Below, in pieces: positions 42,418 to 50,650 of a stretch of DNA of 64,000 nucleotides. The position numbers and the translations under genes were made by a program. Origin of the DNA: Bacillota bacterium (GTDB taxonomy: Bacteria > Bacillota > Clostridia > Peptostreptococcales > Anaerovoracaceae). The DNA lies in the NCBI GenBank assembly GCA_019420305.1, contig JAHZHL010000032.1, forward strand, positions 1 through 64,000, read 5' to 3'. Position 1 is the stretch's first letter. The number at the start of each line of letters is the position of its first letter. The notes beneath the pieces were generated by a model. That model was given only the letters and a program-made list of their open reading frames with translations, had not been told where the DNA came from and did not search any database.

Positions 42418-42860
42418 GAAAAAAAAGAATTGCAGTAGTTGGGCCCCGTGGGTGCGGAAAGACAACACTTGTCAATGCCATTAACGATTATGACGGACCT
42501 CTCCGGAGGACGCAGGATACGATATATGGACCGTATACCATTGATGTACCCAGTGCGTATATCGAAAATACCGATATGTACAAGCATATGATCGCGCTGG
42601 CGCAGGATGCGTGGTGCATCGTAGTAATGGTGGATCAGTCGAGATGCCCGGAAATCTATTCCCATGGATTTGTCAGAGCGTTTCGCTGTCCGGCGGTGGG
42701 AGTCATCAGCAAATGTGATTTATCGCCGGAAAATGAATCAACGTGCATCCGGCAGTTAACAAAGATTGGTGTGCGGGAGCCTTATTTTAAAATCAGTGTC
42801 CCGAACGGCATTGGCGTTGAGGAACTAAAACGTTATTTGTTTGAATTGAAAGGAAGGTAA
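42414..42860 (+). CDS. eutP: EutP/PduV-type GTPase (copy 2)
   Basis: 148 residues. The P-loop VGPRGCGKTTL is clear, and SKCDLSP stands at the G4 position. The switch II DTPG of other EutP proteins is replaced by IDVPSAYIE, so GTP hydrolysis may be altered. The start overlaps the EutS stop. It belongs to the compartment-associated EutP/PduV family and is more divergent than copy 1. Confidence 0.85.
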   Translation: MRKKRIAVVGPRGCGKTTLVNAINDYDGPLRRTQDTIYGPYTIDVPSAYIENTDMYKHMIALAQDAWCIVVMVDQSRCPEIYSHGFVRAFRCPAVGVISKCDLSPENESTCIRQLTKIGVREPYFKISVPNGIGVEELKRYLFELKGR

Positions 42861-42870
42861 GGGGGCTAAG

Positions 42871-43542
42871 ATGAAATTCATAACAGAAGAAGACTTACGA
42901 GACCTGTATAAAAGACAGCCCTTTACAAACTACGATCTGCAGCCTGGCGAAAGGTTGACTCCGGGAGCCAGACAGTTTCTGGTTGATCGGGGAATCGACA
43001 TGTATGACCGAAATGATCCTTTCACAGGCAAAAAAGAATCCGCTGTAAAAACGGAAGAACCCACTCCGGCTCCATTGGGAGAACGGAAAAAGAAAAAATT
43101 CTGCAGCAGAGTGAAATCGTTGCAGGCGCTGTTTCTGCTCACCGCGGAGGAACTCCTCCAAAGGGATGTGTGCATGGCGCAGCAGGTGACAGAGCTTTAC
43201 CGGCAGTTTTCAAGCTTCGGAAAAGTTCCGGAAGGAACCTGCAGCGCTGGAAACCTGACCTGTAACGCGTGCAGCGGAATCAACAGTGATAATTTTGCGG
43301 AAAACCTCGGGGAGTGTTTTGAAATAACCGAGTTCCATATGCAGATGGAGAAAGGCAGAGAAATGTTGCTGCTTGCCAGACTGCGCAGTGAACTGGAAGA
43401 ACTGGAGCTCGATCTGGAAGATTTCCTGGAGGATGAGGGTCTGCGCGGACAGGTGGCAGGTGCCCTGAATCAGATTATCAATACGTTGTCTCAAATGATT
43501 TGCGGCGCATTAGGAGGAAAAGAATGTCAGAGAAACATGTAA
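42871..43542 (+). CDS. EutT-like protein (cobalamin adenosyltransferase family remnant)
   Basis: 223 residues. The N-terminus (FITEEDLRDLYKRQPF, then GERLTPGARQFLVDRGI) resembles that of EutT, and the C-terminal half is helical with acidic stretches (LRSELEELELDLEDFLEDEGLRGQVAGALNQIIN). The HX11CCX2C metal motif that I recall from EutT is not seen; instead there are scattered Cys (CSAGNLTCNAC). CutC does not use B12, so the protein has probably taken another structural or assembly role. It overlaps the eutJ start by 19 bp. Confidence 0.65.
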   Translation: MKFITEEDLRDLYKRQPFTNYDLQPGERLTPGARQFLVDRGIDMYDRNDPFTGKKESAVKTEEPTPAPLGERKKKKFCSRVKSLQALFLLTAEELLQRDVCMAQQVTELYRQFSSFGKVPEGTCSAGNLTCNACSGINSDNFAENLGECFEITEFHMQMEKGREMLLLARLRSELEELELDLEDFLEDEGLRGQVAGALNQIINTLSQMICGALGGKECQRNM

Positions 43543-44375
43543 CCTTTGAATATTGTGATCAAATGGTCGCGGATTTTGAGAAAGCGATAGAACATCCCAT
43601 TCGTGAAAAATCTTCGGTATATTATACAGGTGTGGATTTGGGAACCGCCTGTGTGGTAATCGCGGTGCTGGATGAAAACAGGCGTCCGGTAGCGGGAGCC
43701 TACCGCTATGCGGATGTCGTACGGGACGGTATGGTAGTCGATTATATCGGGGCGGTTCAGATCGTAAGAGAACTGAAAGAAGAAATAGAGGAAAAACTTG
43801 GGACAGAGCTTATTTACGCAGCGGGAGCGATTCCGCCGGGAACGGACCTGCTGGATTCAGGGGCAGTTAAAAATGTCATTCAGGGAGCGGGTTTTGAACT
43901 GACAAACCTGTTGGATGAATCGACAGCAGCAAATGAAGTGCTGAAAATGAAAAACGGAGCAGTTGTCGATATCGGCGGCGGCACGACAGGAATTTCCGTT
44001 TTGAAAGATGGAAAAGTCGTGTACATTGCGGACGAACCGACAGGAGGAACGCATTTCTCTCTGGTAATCTCCGGAGCATATGGGAAAAGCTTTGAAGAAG
44101 CGGAACTTTACAAGCGGGAAGAGAAAAATCACAGAGAACTGATGCCGGTTCTCCAGCCGGTGATTGAGAAAGTGTCTTCTATTATCAGCCAGCATATCAA
44201 AGACTATGACGTTCAGGAGCTTTCTCTGGTAGGTGGAACCTGTTGTTTGACGGGCATTGAGGACATTATTCAAAAACGGACCGGAGTGTTTACGCACAAG
44301 CCGAAAAATCCGATGTTTGTGACACCTCTGGGAATCGCTTTGAGCTGCGGACAGGAAGAAATGCAGGAGGCCTGA
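43524..44375 (+). CDS. eutJ: EutJ-like actin/Hsp70-fold protein
   Basis: 283 residues from the ATG at 43524 with TAGGAGGAAAAG upstream, inside the previous gene's end. Hsp70/actin-type ATPase motifs: TGVDLGTACVVIAV (phosphate 1), VVDIGGGTTGISV (phosphate 2) and SLVGGTCCLTGIED (adenosine loop). EutJ proteins are thought to act as chaperones or reactivation factors in microcompartment operons. Here a role in folding or loading of CutC is a reasonable guess. The next gene starts 1 bp after its stop. Confidence 0.9.
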   Translation: MSEKHVTFEYCDQMVADFEKAIEHPIREKSSVYYTGVDLGTACVVIAVLDENRRPVAGAYRYADVVRDGMVVDYIGAVQIVRELKEEIEEKLGTELIYAAGAIPPGTDLLDSGAVKNVIQGAGFELTNLLDESTAANEVLKMKNGAVVDIGGGTTGISVLKDGKVVYIADEPTGGTHFSLVISGAYGKSFEEAELYKREEKNHRELMPVLQPVIEKVSSIISQHIKDYDVQELSLVGGTCCLTGIEDIIQKRTGVFTHKPKNPMFVTPLGIALSCGQEEMQEA

Positions 44376-44376
44376 T

Positions 44377-44682
44377 ATGGAATTCAGAATCATTAAGGCA
44401 CCTTCCCAGGGGGCGATTGATATCCTGATGCGGAGAAAAGGTTCCGCGAGAACCGAGACTCCGCCATGTATGGAAGCAGTCGGTCTGGTACAGGGAAGAA
44501 TGATCGAAATGGTTGTGGCTGCGGACATTGCGGAAAAAGCCGTAGGCGTTACAGTGGAAGATATTCGGGGGAGCTGCCCGCAGAATATGATTCTGCTCGC
44601 GATTTTCGGAGATACGGCTTCGGTGGAGTCGGCGCTCCGGGATATCAAGAATAAAGCGGAAGAGGGTATGGACATATGTTAA
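44377..44682 (+). CDS. Atypical BMC-domain protein with N-terminal extension
   Basis: 101 residues. Residues about 32-95 follow the BMC pattern (EAVGLVQGRMIEMVVAADIAEKAVGVTVEDIRGSC, then ILLAIFGDTASVESALRDIKNKA). A 30-residue extension with basic residues precedes it. The pore region reads GSCPQNM, where Cys could bind a metal or cluster, as in GrpU- or PduT-type shell proteins. It overlaps the EutN gene by 7 bp. The exact subgroup is unsure. Confidence 0.72.
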   Translation: MEFRIIKAPSQGAIDILMRRKGSARTETPPCMEAVGLVQGRMIEMVVAADIAEKAVGVTVEDIRGSCPQNMILLAIFGDTASVESALRDIKNKAEEGMDIC

Positions 44683-44942
44683 CAGCAAGACTGGTGGATC
44701 ATATCTGGTCTACGAGAAAAGCCGAATCCCTGAACGGATTGAAGCTGATGCAGGCGGAAATCATCGGCGGAGGCAGCGAAGCGGGGCGCAGAATCATCGT
44801 GGTGGACATTATAAGCGCCGGAATCGGTGACAGGGTCATCGTTACAACGGGTTCTTCAGCCCGGCGCATGCTGGGAAACGATGATATCCCTGTGGACGCG
44901 GTTGTAGTTGGAATTATTGACGAAGACTGCGAGTTTGAGTAA
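44676..44942 (+). CDS. eutN: EutN/CcmL-type BMC vertex protein
   Basis: 88 residues. A typical EutN/CcmL beta barrel: ARLVDHIWSTRKAESLNGLKLM, then VVDIISAGIGDRVIVTTGSSARRML and the VDAVVVGIID ending. It forms pentamers that close the vertices of the shell, and it is the only vertex protein in the window. The start overlaps the preceding gene. Confidence 0.93.
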   Translation: MLTARLVDHIWSTRKAESLNGLKLMQAEIIGGGSEAGRRIIVVDIISAGIGDRVIVTTGSSARRMLGNDDIPVDAVVVGIIDEDCEFE

Positions 44943-44955
44943 AGGAGGTGCGAAG

Positions 44956-46284
44956 ATGGGTCTTCTTGAACAGATAAAAGATGCCGGCATTATCGGTGCG
45001 GGCGGCGCGGGATTTCCTACTCACGCAAAGCTTACATCGGAAGCAGAATACATCCTTCTCAACGGAGCGGAGTGTGAACCCCTGCTGCGGGTAGACCAGC
45101 AGCTGATGGCCATGTATCCGGATGAGATTATCAGAGGATTTGAAGCGGCCGGCAGGCTGGTGGGCGCAAAGAAGGCGCTGATTGGCATAAAAAAGAAACA
45201 TAAGGAAGTCATTGAGCTATTAAAAGAGAGAATTCAGGCTCTGTCGGTGGGAGACTATGTAGGAGTGCATGAACTTCCGGATATCTATCCTGCGGGTGAC
45301 GAGCAGGTGTTGGTATATGAATTGACCGGCAGAGTGGTTCCGGAGACAGGCATTCCGATTCAGGTCGGATGCGTGGTTGTCAATTCCGAAACCGCGCTGA
45401 ATATTTACAAAGCATCTCAGGGACAACCGGTTACGGAAAAATACATTACCGTAGCAGGCGATATCCCGAACAGAGTGACGGTAAAAGTTCCGGTGGGAAC
45501 TCCGATTATGGATGTATTAAAGCTTTCCGGAATTGAAGATTTTTCAGATTACGCGGTGATCGACGGAGGCCCGATGATGGGACCTGTGATGGCGGATATC
45601 GGCGGGTTTGTAACGAAGAAAAACAAAGGGTTTGTTATTCTGAAAAAAGATCATTTCCTGATTCGAAAAAAATCGGTTACGATGGAACAGGCAAAGAGAG
45701 TAAACAAAGCGACCTGCGAACAGTGCCGCATGTGTACGGATATGTGCCCGAGATATCTTCTGGGTCATAATATGCAGCCGCATAAGATGATGCGAGTTAT
45801 GAACTATTCCATTGATGACCTGGAAGGACAGAAAATCGCGCAGCTCTGCTGCCAGTGCAATATGTGTGAACTGTTTGCGTGTCCGGCAGGACTTCATCCG
45901 AAGATGGCAAATCTTTATTTCAAAGAAAAGCTGGCAGAGCAGAACATCCGCTATAAACCGGAAAAAACGGAATTTGAGGCCAGAAGCGTGAGACCGCTCC
46001 GTCTGGTTCCGAGCAAACGTCTGATTGCGAGACTGGGACTGAGATCCTTTGATCTCCCGGCTCCTATGACCGAATCAGGCCTGGTTCCTCAGACCATCCG
46101 GATTGCGACAAGACAGCATGTCGGCGCTCCGGCTGAACCGATTGTTTCCGCGGGGGCACAGGTTCAGGCAGGGCAGATGATCGGCAGAATTCCGGAGGGA
46201 AGTCTGGGCGCCGCGATTCATGCCAGCATTTCCGGAACCGTGTCTGAAGTGACGGCGGACTATATTGAGATAAGGAGGAACTGA
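44956..46284 (+). CDS. pduS: PduS-like RnfC-family iron-sulfur flavoprotein
   Basis: 442 residues from the ATG at 44956 (AAAGGAGGTG upstream). The N-terminal FMN-binding region has GAGGAGFPTHAK, followed by an SLBB domain (VAGDIPNRVTVKVPVGTPIMDVLK). The two [4Fe-4S] motifs are CEQCRMCTDMCP and CCQCNMCELFACP. The C-terminal barrel ends DYIEIRR. In Pdu compartments PduS binds PduT and moves electrons; here it could reoxidise NADH made by the aldehyde dehydrogenase. It is directly followed by PduT with a 1-bp gap. Confidence 0.93.
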   Translation: MGLLEQIKDAGIIGAGGAGFPTHAKLTSEAEYILLNGAECEPLLRVDQQLMAMYPDEIIRGFEAAGRLVGAKKALIGIKKKHKEVIELLKERIQALSVGDYVGVHELPDIYPAGDEQVLVYELTGRVVPETGIPIQVGCVVVNSETALNIYKASQGQPVTEKYITVAGDIPNRVTVKVPVGTPIMDVLKLSGIEDFSDYAVIDGGPMMGPVMADIGGFVTKKNKGFVILKKDHFLIRKKSVTMEQAKRVNKATCEQCRMCTDMCPRYLLGHNMQPHKMMRVMNYSIDDLEGQKIAQLCCQCNMCELFACPAGLHPKMANLYFKEKLAEQNIRYKPEKTEFEARSVRPLRLVPSKRLIARLGLRSFDLPAPMTESGLVPQTIRIATRQHVGAPAEPIVSAGAQVQAGQMIGRIPEGSLGAAIHASISGTVSEVTADYIEIRRN

Positions 46285-46285
46285 G

Positions 46286-46834
46286 ATGCAGAGAGCAATA
46301 GGAATGGTTGAATTTAACAGTATTGCCCGTGGCATTTACGCAGCAGACCAGATGGTAAAGATTTCGGAAGTTGAAATCGTAACTGCGGCGAGCACTTGTC
46401 CGGGAAAATATATCGCCATTGTCCATGGAGATGTGGCAGCTGTAGAAGATTCCGTTCAAATCGGAGAACGTATGGCAGAAGAGTTCTTCGTTGACTCTAT
46501 CGTGATTCCAAATGTCGATCCGGGGGTGTTCCCGGCGATTACCGGAGCTACGATGCCGGAACGGATTCAGGCTGTAGGAATTATGGAATCCTTCTCCCTG
46601 GCAACGATGATTATCTGCGCGGATCAGATTCTGAAAGCCGCAGAGATTGAACCGATTGAACTGAGGCTGGGTAACGGGCTCGGCGGAAAAGCTTACTTCA
46701 CCTATACCGGCGATGTGGCAGCTGTTCAGTCCGGTACTGCCGCAGGTCAGGCGATTGCGGAAGAAAAAGGGCTTCTCGTAAACGCGGAAGTAATTCCTTC
46801 TCCATCCGACAGGCTTGTGCCGTCTCTGCTGTAA
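46286..46834 (+). CDS. pduT: PduT-like tandem-BMC shell protein with Fe-S site
   Basis: 182 residues with two BMC domains (about 3-88 and 95-180). Cys38 in STCPGKY aligns exactly with Cys38 of Salmonella PduT, which at the trimer axis binds a [4Fe-4S] cluster. It is therefore expected to let electrons pass the shell, with PduS docked to it. The ending VIPSPSD is typical of BMC domains. A short inverted repeat straddles the stop codon (46825-46841). Confidence 0.93.
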   Translation: MQRAIGMVEFNSIARGIYAADQMVKISEVEIVTAASTCPGKYIAIVHGDVAAVEDSVQIGERMAEEFFVDSIVIPNVDPGVFPAITGATMPERIQAVGIMESFSLATMIICADQILKAAEIEPIELRLGNGLGGKAYFTYTGDVAAVQSGTAAGQAIAEEKGLLVNAEVIPSPSDRLVPSLL

Positions 46835-46908
46835 CAGCAGAAGGCGAAAGCATTTATATATAGAAGATTATTTCAGGATTGAACAAATAGATGAAAGGAT
46901 GTGAAGCC

Positions 46909-47574
46909 ATGAAAAAACTGATTTGTGCAAAAGAAGTCGAGGCTTTGGAAAAGCAGGGTCAGAAGGTCATGTATATTGATGACAATACGCTGATCACTCC
47001 GTCTGCCAAAGATGCGGCTGCTGCGTGCGGAATCGAATTTTCAACAGAAGCTCCGCCGGCACCGACACCTCAAGCCTGTAACAGTGCGGCTGCACCGGCT
47101 GCGGCTCCGGCAGCTCCGGCTCAGAACGGAATTGACAGCGAGTTGATTTACAAAGCGCTGACCGCTCTGATGGAAAAAGGAGCGCTTGGTGACGTGCTGC
47201 AGCAGATTGGCTGCGAACAGCCCTACATTGCGGAAAAAGATCCGGACGGCCTTGTAAAGCTGGTACGCGGAAACACTGCAAAATGGGATGTTCTGGACAC
47301 AGGAAATCCTGCGGACAAGGTATTCTACAATGAACTGATTGGCGCGGATGACGGTTCCTCCATGAACGCGGGCTTTATGACGATTGAAAACTGCAGCTTC
47401 CCATGGGATGTAGCGTGTGAGGAAATCTACTATGTGGTAGACGGTACGCTGACGGTAGAAAAAGACGGAAAAGTTTATACCGCTCATCCGGGAGACGCGC
47501 TCTTCTTCCAGAATGGCGCGAAGCTGACCTTCGGATCTCCTGATAAAGTAAAAGTGTTCTACGCGACACATTAA
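46909..47574 (+). CDS. eutQ: EutQ-like cupin protein
   Basis: 221 residues from the ATG at 46909 (GGATGTG upstream). The N-terminal part (KKLICAKEVEALEKQGQKVMYIDDNTLITPSAKD) resembles a short motif seen at the start of several Eut/Pdu proteins. An Ala/Pro-rich linker (about 50-75) follows, and then a C-terminal cupin domain (about 125-220) with EEIYYVVDGTLTVEKDGK and HPGDALFFQNG. EutQ has been reported as an acetate kinase-like enzyme in the ethanolamine pathway. The same role, making ATP from acetyl phosphate produced by PduL, is possible here. Confidence 0.87.
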   Translation: MKKLICAKEVEALEKQGQKVMYIDDNTLITPSAKDAAAACGIEFSTEAPPAPTPQACNSAAAPAAAPAAPAQNGIDSELIYKALTALMEKGALGDVLQQIGCEQPYIAEKDPDGLVKLVRGNTAKWDVLDTGNPADKVFYNELIGADDGSSMNAGFMTIENCSFPWDVACEEIYYVVDGTLTVEKDGKVYTAHPGDALFFQNGAKLTFGSPDKVKVFYATH

Positions 47575-47591
47575 GACAAGGAGGATAACCG

Positions 47592-48236
47592 ATGGAAGCA
47601 CTCGGAATGATTGAAACAAAAGGTCTGCTGGCGTCTATCGAGAGTGCGGATGCCATGCTGAAAGCAGCGGAAGTGAGGCTTCTCGAACGAACCTTCGTAG
47701 GAGGAGGACTTGTAACAATTACCGTGACCGGCGATGTAGCGGCTGTAAAAGCGTCGGTAGACGCAGGCGCGGCGGCGGTTACGAGAATCGGGGAAGAACT
47801 TCTTGTTTCCCAGCATGTAATTCCAAGACCTCACAGTGAACTGGGAGAGACGATCCTGCCGCCGACTCCGATTTCAGAGCGCAGAAAAGAAATGCCGGAA
47901 CCGGAAGAAGAGCCGGAACCGGATGTAGAGCTCAGAGAAGAGGCTGAACAGCCGGAGCCGGAGGAGACCGCGAAGTCAGAGGAAGAAACAGCGCCGGCCG
48001 ATAATGAGCCGGATCTGAAAACAGATGTCGCGGAAATGCACAAAGAAGATATGGATCGCCTGGTAGAAAAAGCAGGACTTGATAAAGCAATAGAAACCAT
48101 TGAAAAATGCAGAGTAGTAAAACTGAGGAATCTGGCAAGAGAGTATGACGACTTTGGTATCACAGGCAGAATGGTATCGAAGGCCAACAAAATGGAATTG
48201 CTGGAGGAGTTCAGAAAGTACTACAGTCAAAAATAA
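47592..48236 (+). CDS. BMC-H protein with acidic linker and SAP/Rho-N-like C-terminal domain
   Basis: 214 residues. Residues 1-90 are a canonical BMC-H domain with a GGG pore loop (FVGGGLVTI). Residues about 98-145 are a Glu/Pro-rich, probably disordered linker. The last 50 residues (CRVVKLRNLAREYDDFGITGRMVSKANKMELLEEFRKYY) look like a SAP/Rho N-terminal helix-extended loop-helix domain, which in other proteins binds nucleic acid. EutK likewise carries a C-terminal nucleic-acid-binding-like domain, but of a different fold. The tail could bind cargo, DNA or RNA. Confidence 0.85.
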   Translation: MEALGMIETKGLLASIESADAMLKAAEVRLLERTFVGGGLVTITVTGDVAAVKASVDAGAAAVTRIGEELLVSQHVIPRPHSELGETILPPTPISERRKEMPEPEEEPEPDVELREEAEQPEPEETAKSEEETAPADNEPDLKTDVAEMHKEDMDRLVEKAGLDKAIETIEKCRVVKLRNLAREYDDFGITGRMVSKANKMELLEEFRKYYSQK

Positions 48237-48267
48237 AGAGAAACAATAAAAAAAGGAGGTGCCACAT

Positions 48268-49956
48268 ATGGAAAATATGGATTATGATCTGCGGTCTGTG
48301 CAGGAAGTCAGAAATCTGGCCCGGCTGGGACAGATCGCGACCGAACAGATTGCAAACTACAATGAAGAACAGATTGACAAAATTATCCGCAACATGGTTC
48401 GGGTGGCAGAAGCAAACGCGGTCATGCTGGCTCAGATGGCAGTAGAGGAAACGGGATTTGGTAAGGTTGAGGACAAGACATACAAGAACCATATGGCTTC
48501 TACACTGCTGTACGATTCTATTAAAGATATGAAAACGATCGGAATTGTGAACGAAGATCCGGTGGCAAGAACGATGGATGTCGCGGATCCGGTCGGACTC
48601 CTGATGGGAATTGTGCCTTCCACAAATCCGACTTCCACAACAATTTTTAAATCGATTATCGCGCTTAAGGCGAGAAACGCGATTGTATTTTCACCGCATC
48701 CTTCCGCTGCGAAATGTACGCAGAAGGCAGCGGAGCTGATGTACGAGGCAGCGGTAGAAGCAGGTGCTCCGGCAAACATCATCGGATGCATTTCCATGCC
48801 GTCCATGCCTGCGACAAATGAACTGATGCACAGTAAAGAAGTAAAAATGATTATCGCCACCGGCGGCCCGGGAATGGTAAAAGCTTCCTACAGTGCGGGA
48901 AAACCGGCTCTGGGTGTAGGTGCGGGAAACTCCCCTGCTTACATTGAACGGACCGCGAATGTTCAGCAGGCGGTTACCAATATTATCGCAAGTAAGACGT
49001 TCGACTACGGCACAATCTGTGCTTCCGAACAGTCCATCATCTGTGAAGAATGTAATAAAGACGCGGTTATCGCGGAACTGAAGAGACAGGGCGGATACTT
49101 CATGACGCCGGAAGAAACAGACAAAGTCTGCAAGCTGCTCTTCAAAAACGGCGGACACAGCATGAATGCCAAGTTTGTAGGAAGATCTCCGTTCCGGATT
49201 GCCACTGCGGCAGGAATTACGATTCCGGAAGACACGAAAGTGCTCATCGGACCTCAGGGCGGAGTCGGCGACGGTTATCCGCTTTCCTATGAAAAACTGA
49301 CAACCGTTCTGGCATTCTATGTAGTAAAAGACTGGCACGAAGCTTGCGAACTGAGCATCGAGCTTCTGCAGAACGGAATCGGACATACGATGAGTCTGCA
49401 TACGGAAGACAGAAACGTTGTGATGGAATTTACAAGAAAACCGGCTTCCAGAATCCTGGTAAATACCGGAAGCAGCATGGGCGGTACAGGAGCGAGCACC
49501 GGACTTCTGCCATCCTTTACACTGGGATGCGGAACATGGGGCGGCAGCTCAGTTTCCGAAAATGTAAGCCCGCTGCATCTGATCAATATGAAGAAGGTTG
49601 CTTACGGAATTAAGAATTGCTCCACACTGGCGGCAGACGATCCGACTTTCAATCATCCGGAACTGGCAGGATGCGCGACAGGCGGATGCGCACCGGCGAC
49701 AGCGACATCAAGCTGCGGAAGACCGGTACCGGTTCCCCCGGCAGCGCCGACTTCTGCTCCGAACTGCGGCAGCACGGCAAAATATTTGTCACCTGCTGAA
49801 TATCAGAACGGAAACAACAGCGGCATTACTTACAGCGCGTGCTGCGGAGGCAGCACAGCGGCGGCACAGGCTCCGGTCGCAAGTGACCAGCCGATTGACA
49901 AGGCAGCGCTTACAGATATGATTAATGAGCTGGTAAAAGCGATGAAGGGAGAATAA
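48268..49956 (+). CDS. CoA-acylating acetaldehyde dehydrogenase with Cys-rich tail
   Basis: 562 residues from the ATG at 48268 (AAAGGAGGTG upstream). The complete EutE/PduP-like ALDH core spans residues 1-450, with catalytic Cys251 in GTICASEQ. It oxidises acetaldehyde with CoA and NAD to acetyl-CoA. The last 110 residues are unusual: an Ala/Pro/Gly-rich linker with several Cys (AGCATGGCAP, SSCG, PNCG, ACCGG), ending in the amphipathic helix KAALTDMINELVKAMKGE. The final helix fits an encapsulation peptide, while the Cys could bind metal or form disulfides. Confidence 0.93.
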   Translation: MENMDYDLRSVQEVRNLARLGQIATEQIANYNEEQIDKIIRNMVRVAEANAVMLAQMAVEETGFGKVEDKTYKNHMASTLLYDSIKDMKTIGIVNEDPVARTMDVADPVGLLMGIVPSTNPTSTTIFKSIIALKARNAIVFSPHPSAAKCTQKAAELMYEAAVEAGAPANIIGCISMPSMPATNELMHSKEVKMIIATGGPGMVKASYSAGKPALGVGAGNSPAYIERTANVQQAVTNIIASKTFDYGTICASEQSIICEECNKDAVIAELKRQGGYFMTPEETDKVCKLLFKNGGHSMNAKFVGRSPFRIATAAGITIPEDTKVLIGPQGGVGDGYPLSYEKLTTVLAFYVVKDWHEACELSIELLQNGIGHTMSLHTEDRNVVMEFTRKPASRILVNTGSSMGGTGASTGLLPSFTLGCGTWGGSSVSENVSPLHLINMKKVAYGIKNCSTLAADDPTFNHPELAGCATGGCAPATATSSCGRPVPVPPAAPTSAPNCGSTAKYLSPAEYQNGNNSGITYSACCGGSTAAAQAPVASDQPIDKAALTDMINELVKAMKGE

Positions 49957-49957
49957 G

Positions 49958-50614
49958 ATGGCAAATCCAAACTATGAGGCTGTTTTGAAACTGCTCTTAG
50001 AAGCAGTCCAGTCAGGGAACCAGACAGCACAGCCCGCTGGCCAGCCGGATGGAATTCCGGTAGGAGTTTCAAACCGGCACCTGCACCTTTCGCAGGCAGA
50101 TTTGGATACGCTGTTTGGCGCAGGCTATCAGCTGACCCCGATTAAAGATTTATCACAGCCGGGACAGTTCGCCTGTAAAGAGACTGTTACCATCTGCGGT
50201 CCGAAAGGCGCGATTGAAAAGGTTCGTGTTCTGGGACCGGTTCGCAGCAAGACCCAGGTGGAAATCCTGACAGGTGACGGTTACAAACTGGGAGTTACCG
50301 CGCCGGCGAGATTATCCGGAGATCTGGCGGGAACACCGGGAATTACGATTGTAGGCCCGAAAGGATCCGTACAGACCAGCGAAGGCCTGATCGTGGCTCA
50401 GAGACACATTCATATGACACCGCAGGATGCCGCGAATTACGGCGTGCATGACGGACAGATTGTTGATATAATTGTAGAAGGTCCGAGAGGCGGTACTTAC
50501 GCGAATGTGGCTATCCGGGCAAACGACGCGTCAGCTTTGGAATGTCACGTAGACACGGAAGAAGCCAACGCTATGAGTATTAATTCGTTATCAAAAATTA
50601 AAATTAAAAAATAA
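49958..50614 (+). CDS. pduL: Phosphate propanoyl/acetyltransferase PduL
   Basis: 218 residues, starting 1 bp after the dehydrogenase stop. The N-terminal helix (NPNYEAVLKLLLEAVQSG) is a typical encapsulation peptide, followed by a linker. The two PduL domains carry the zinc-binding His motifs VGVSNRHLHLS and AQRHIHMTPQDA. It converts acetyl-CoA and phosphate to acetyl phosphate inside the compartment, freeing CoA for the dehydrogenase. No separate acetate kinase gene was seen. Confidence 0.95.
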   Translation: MANPNYEAVLKLLLEAVQSGNQTAQPAGQPDGIPVGVSNRHLHLSQADLDTLFGAGYQLTPIKDLSQPGQFACKETVTICGPKGAIEKVRVLGPVRSKTQVEILTGDGYKLGVTAPARLSGDLAGTPGITIVGPKGSVQTSEGLIVAQRHIHMTPQDAANYGVHDGQIVDIIVEGPRGGTYANVAIRANDASALECHVDTEEANAMSINSLSKIKIKK

Positions 50615-50650
50615 AGTTAAAATTTAAAATTTCTTTAGGAGGAAAAAAAG

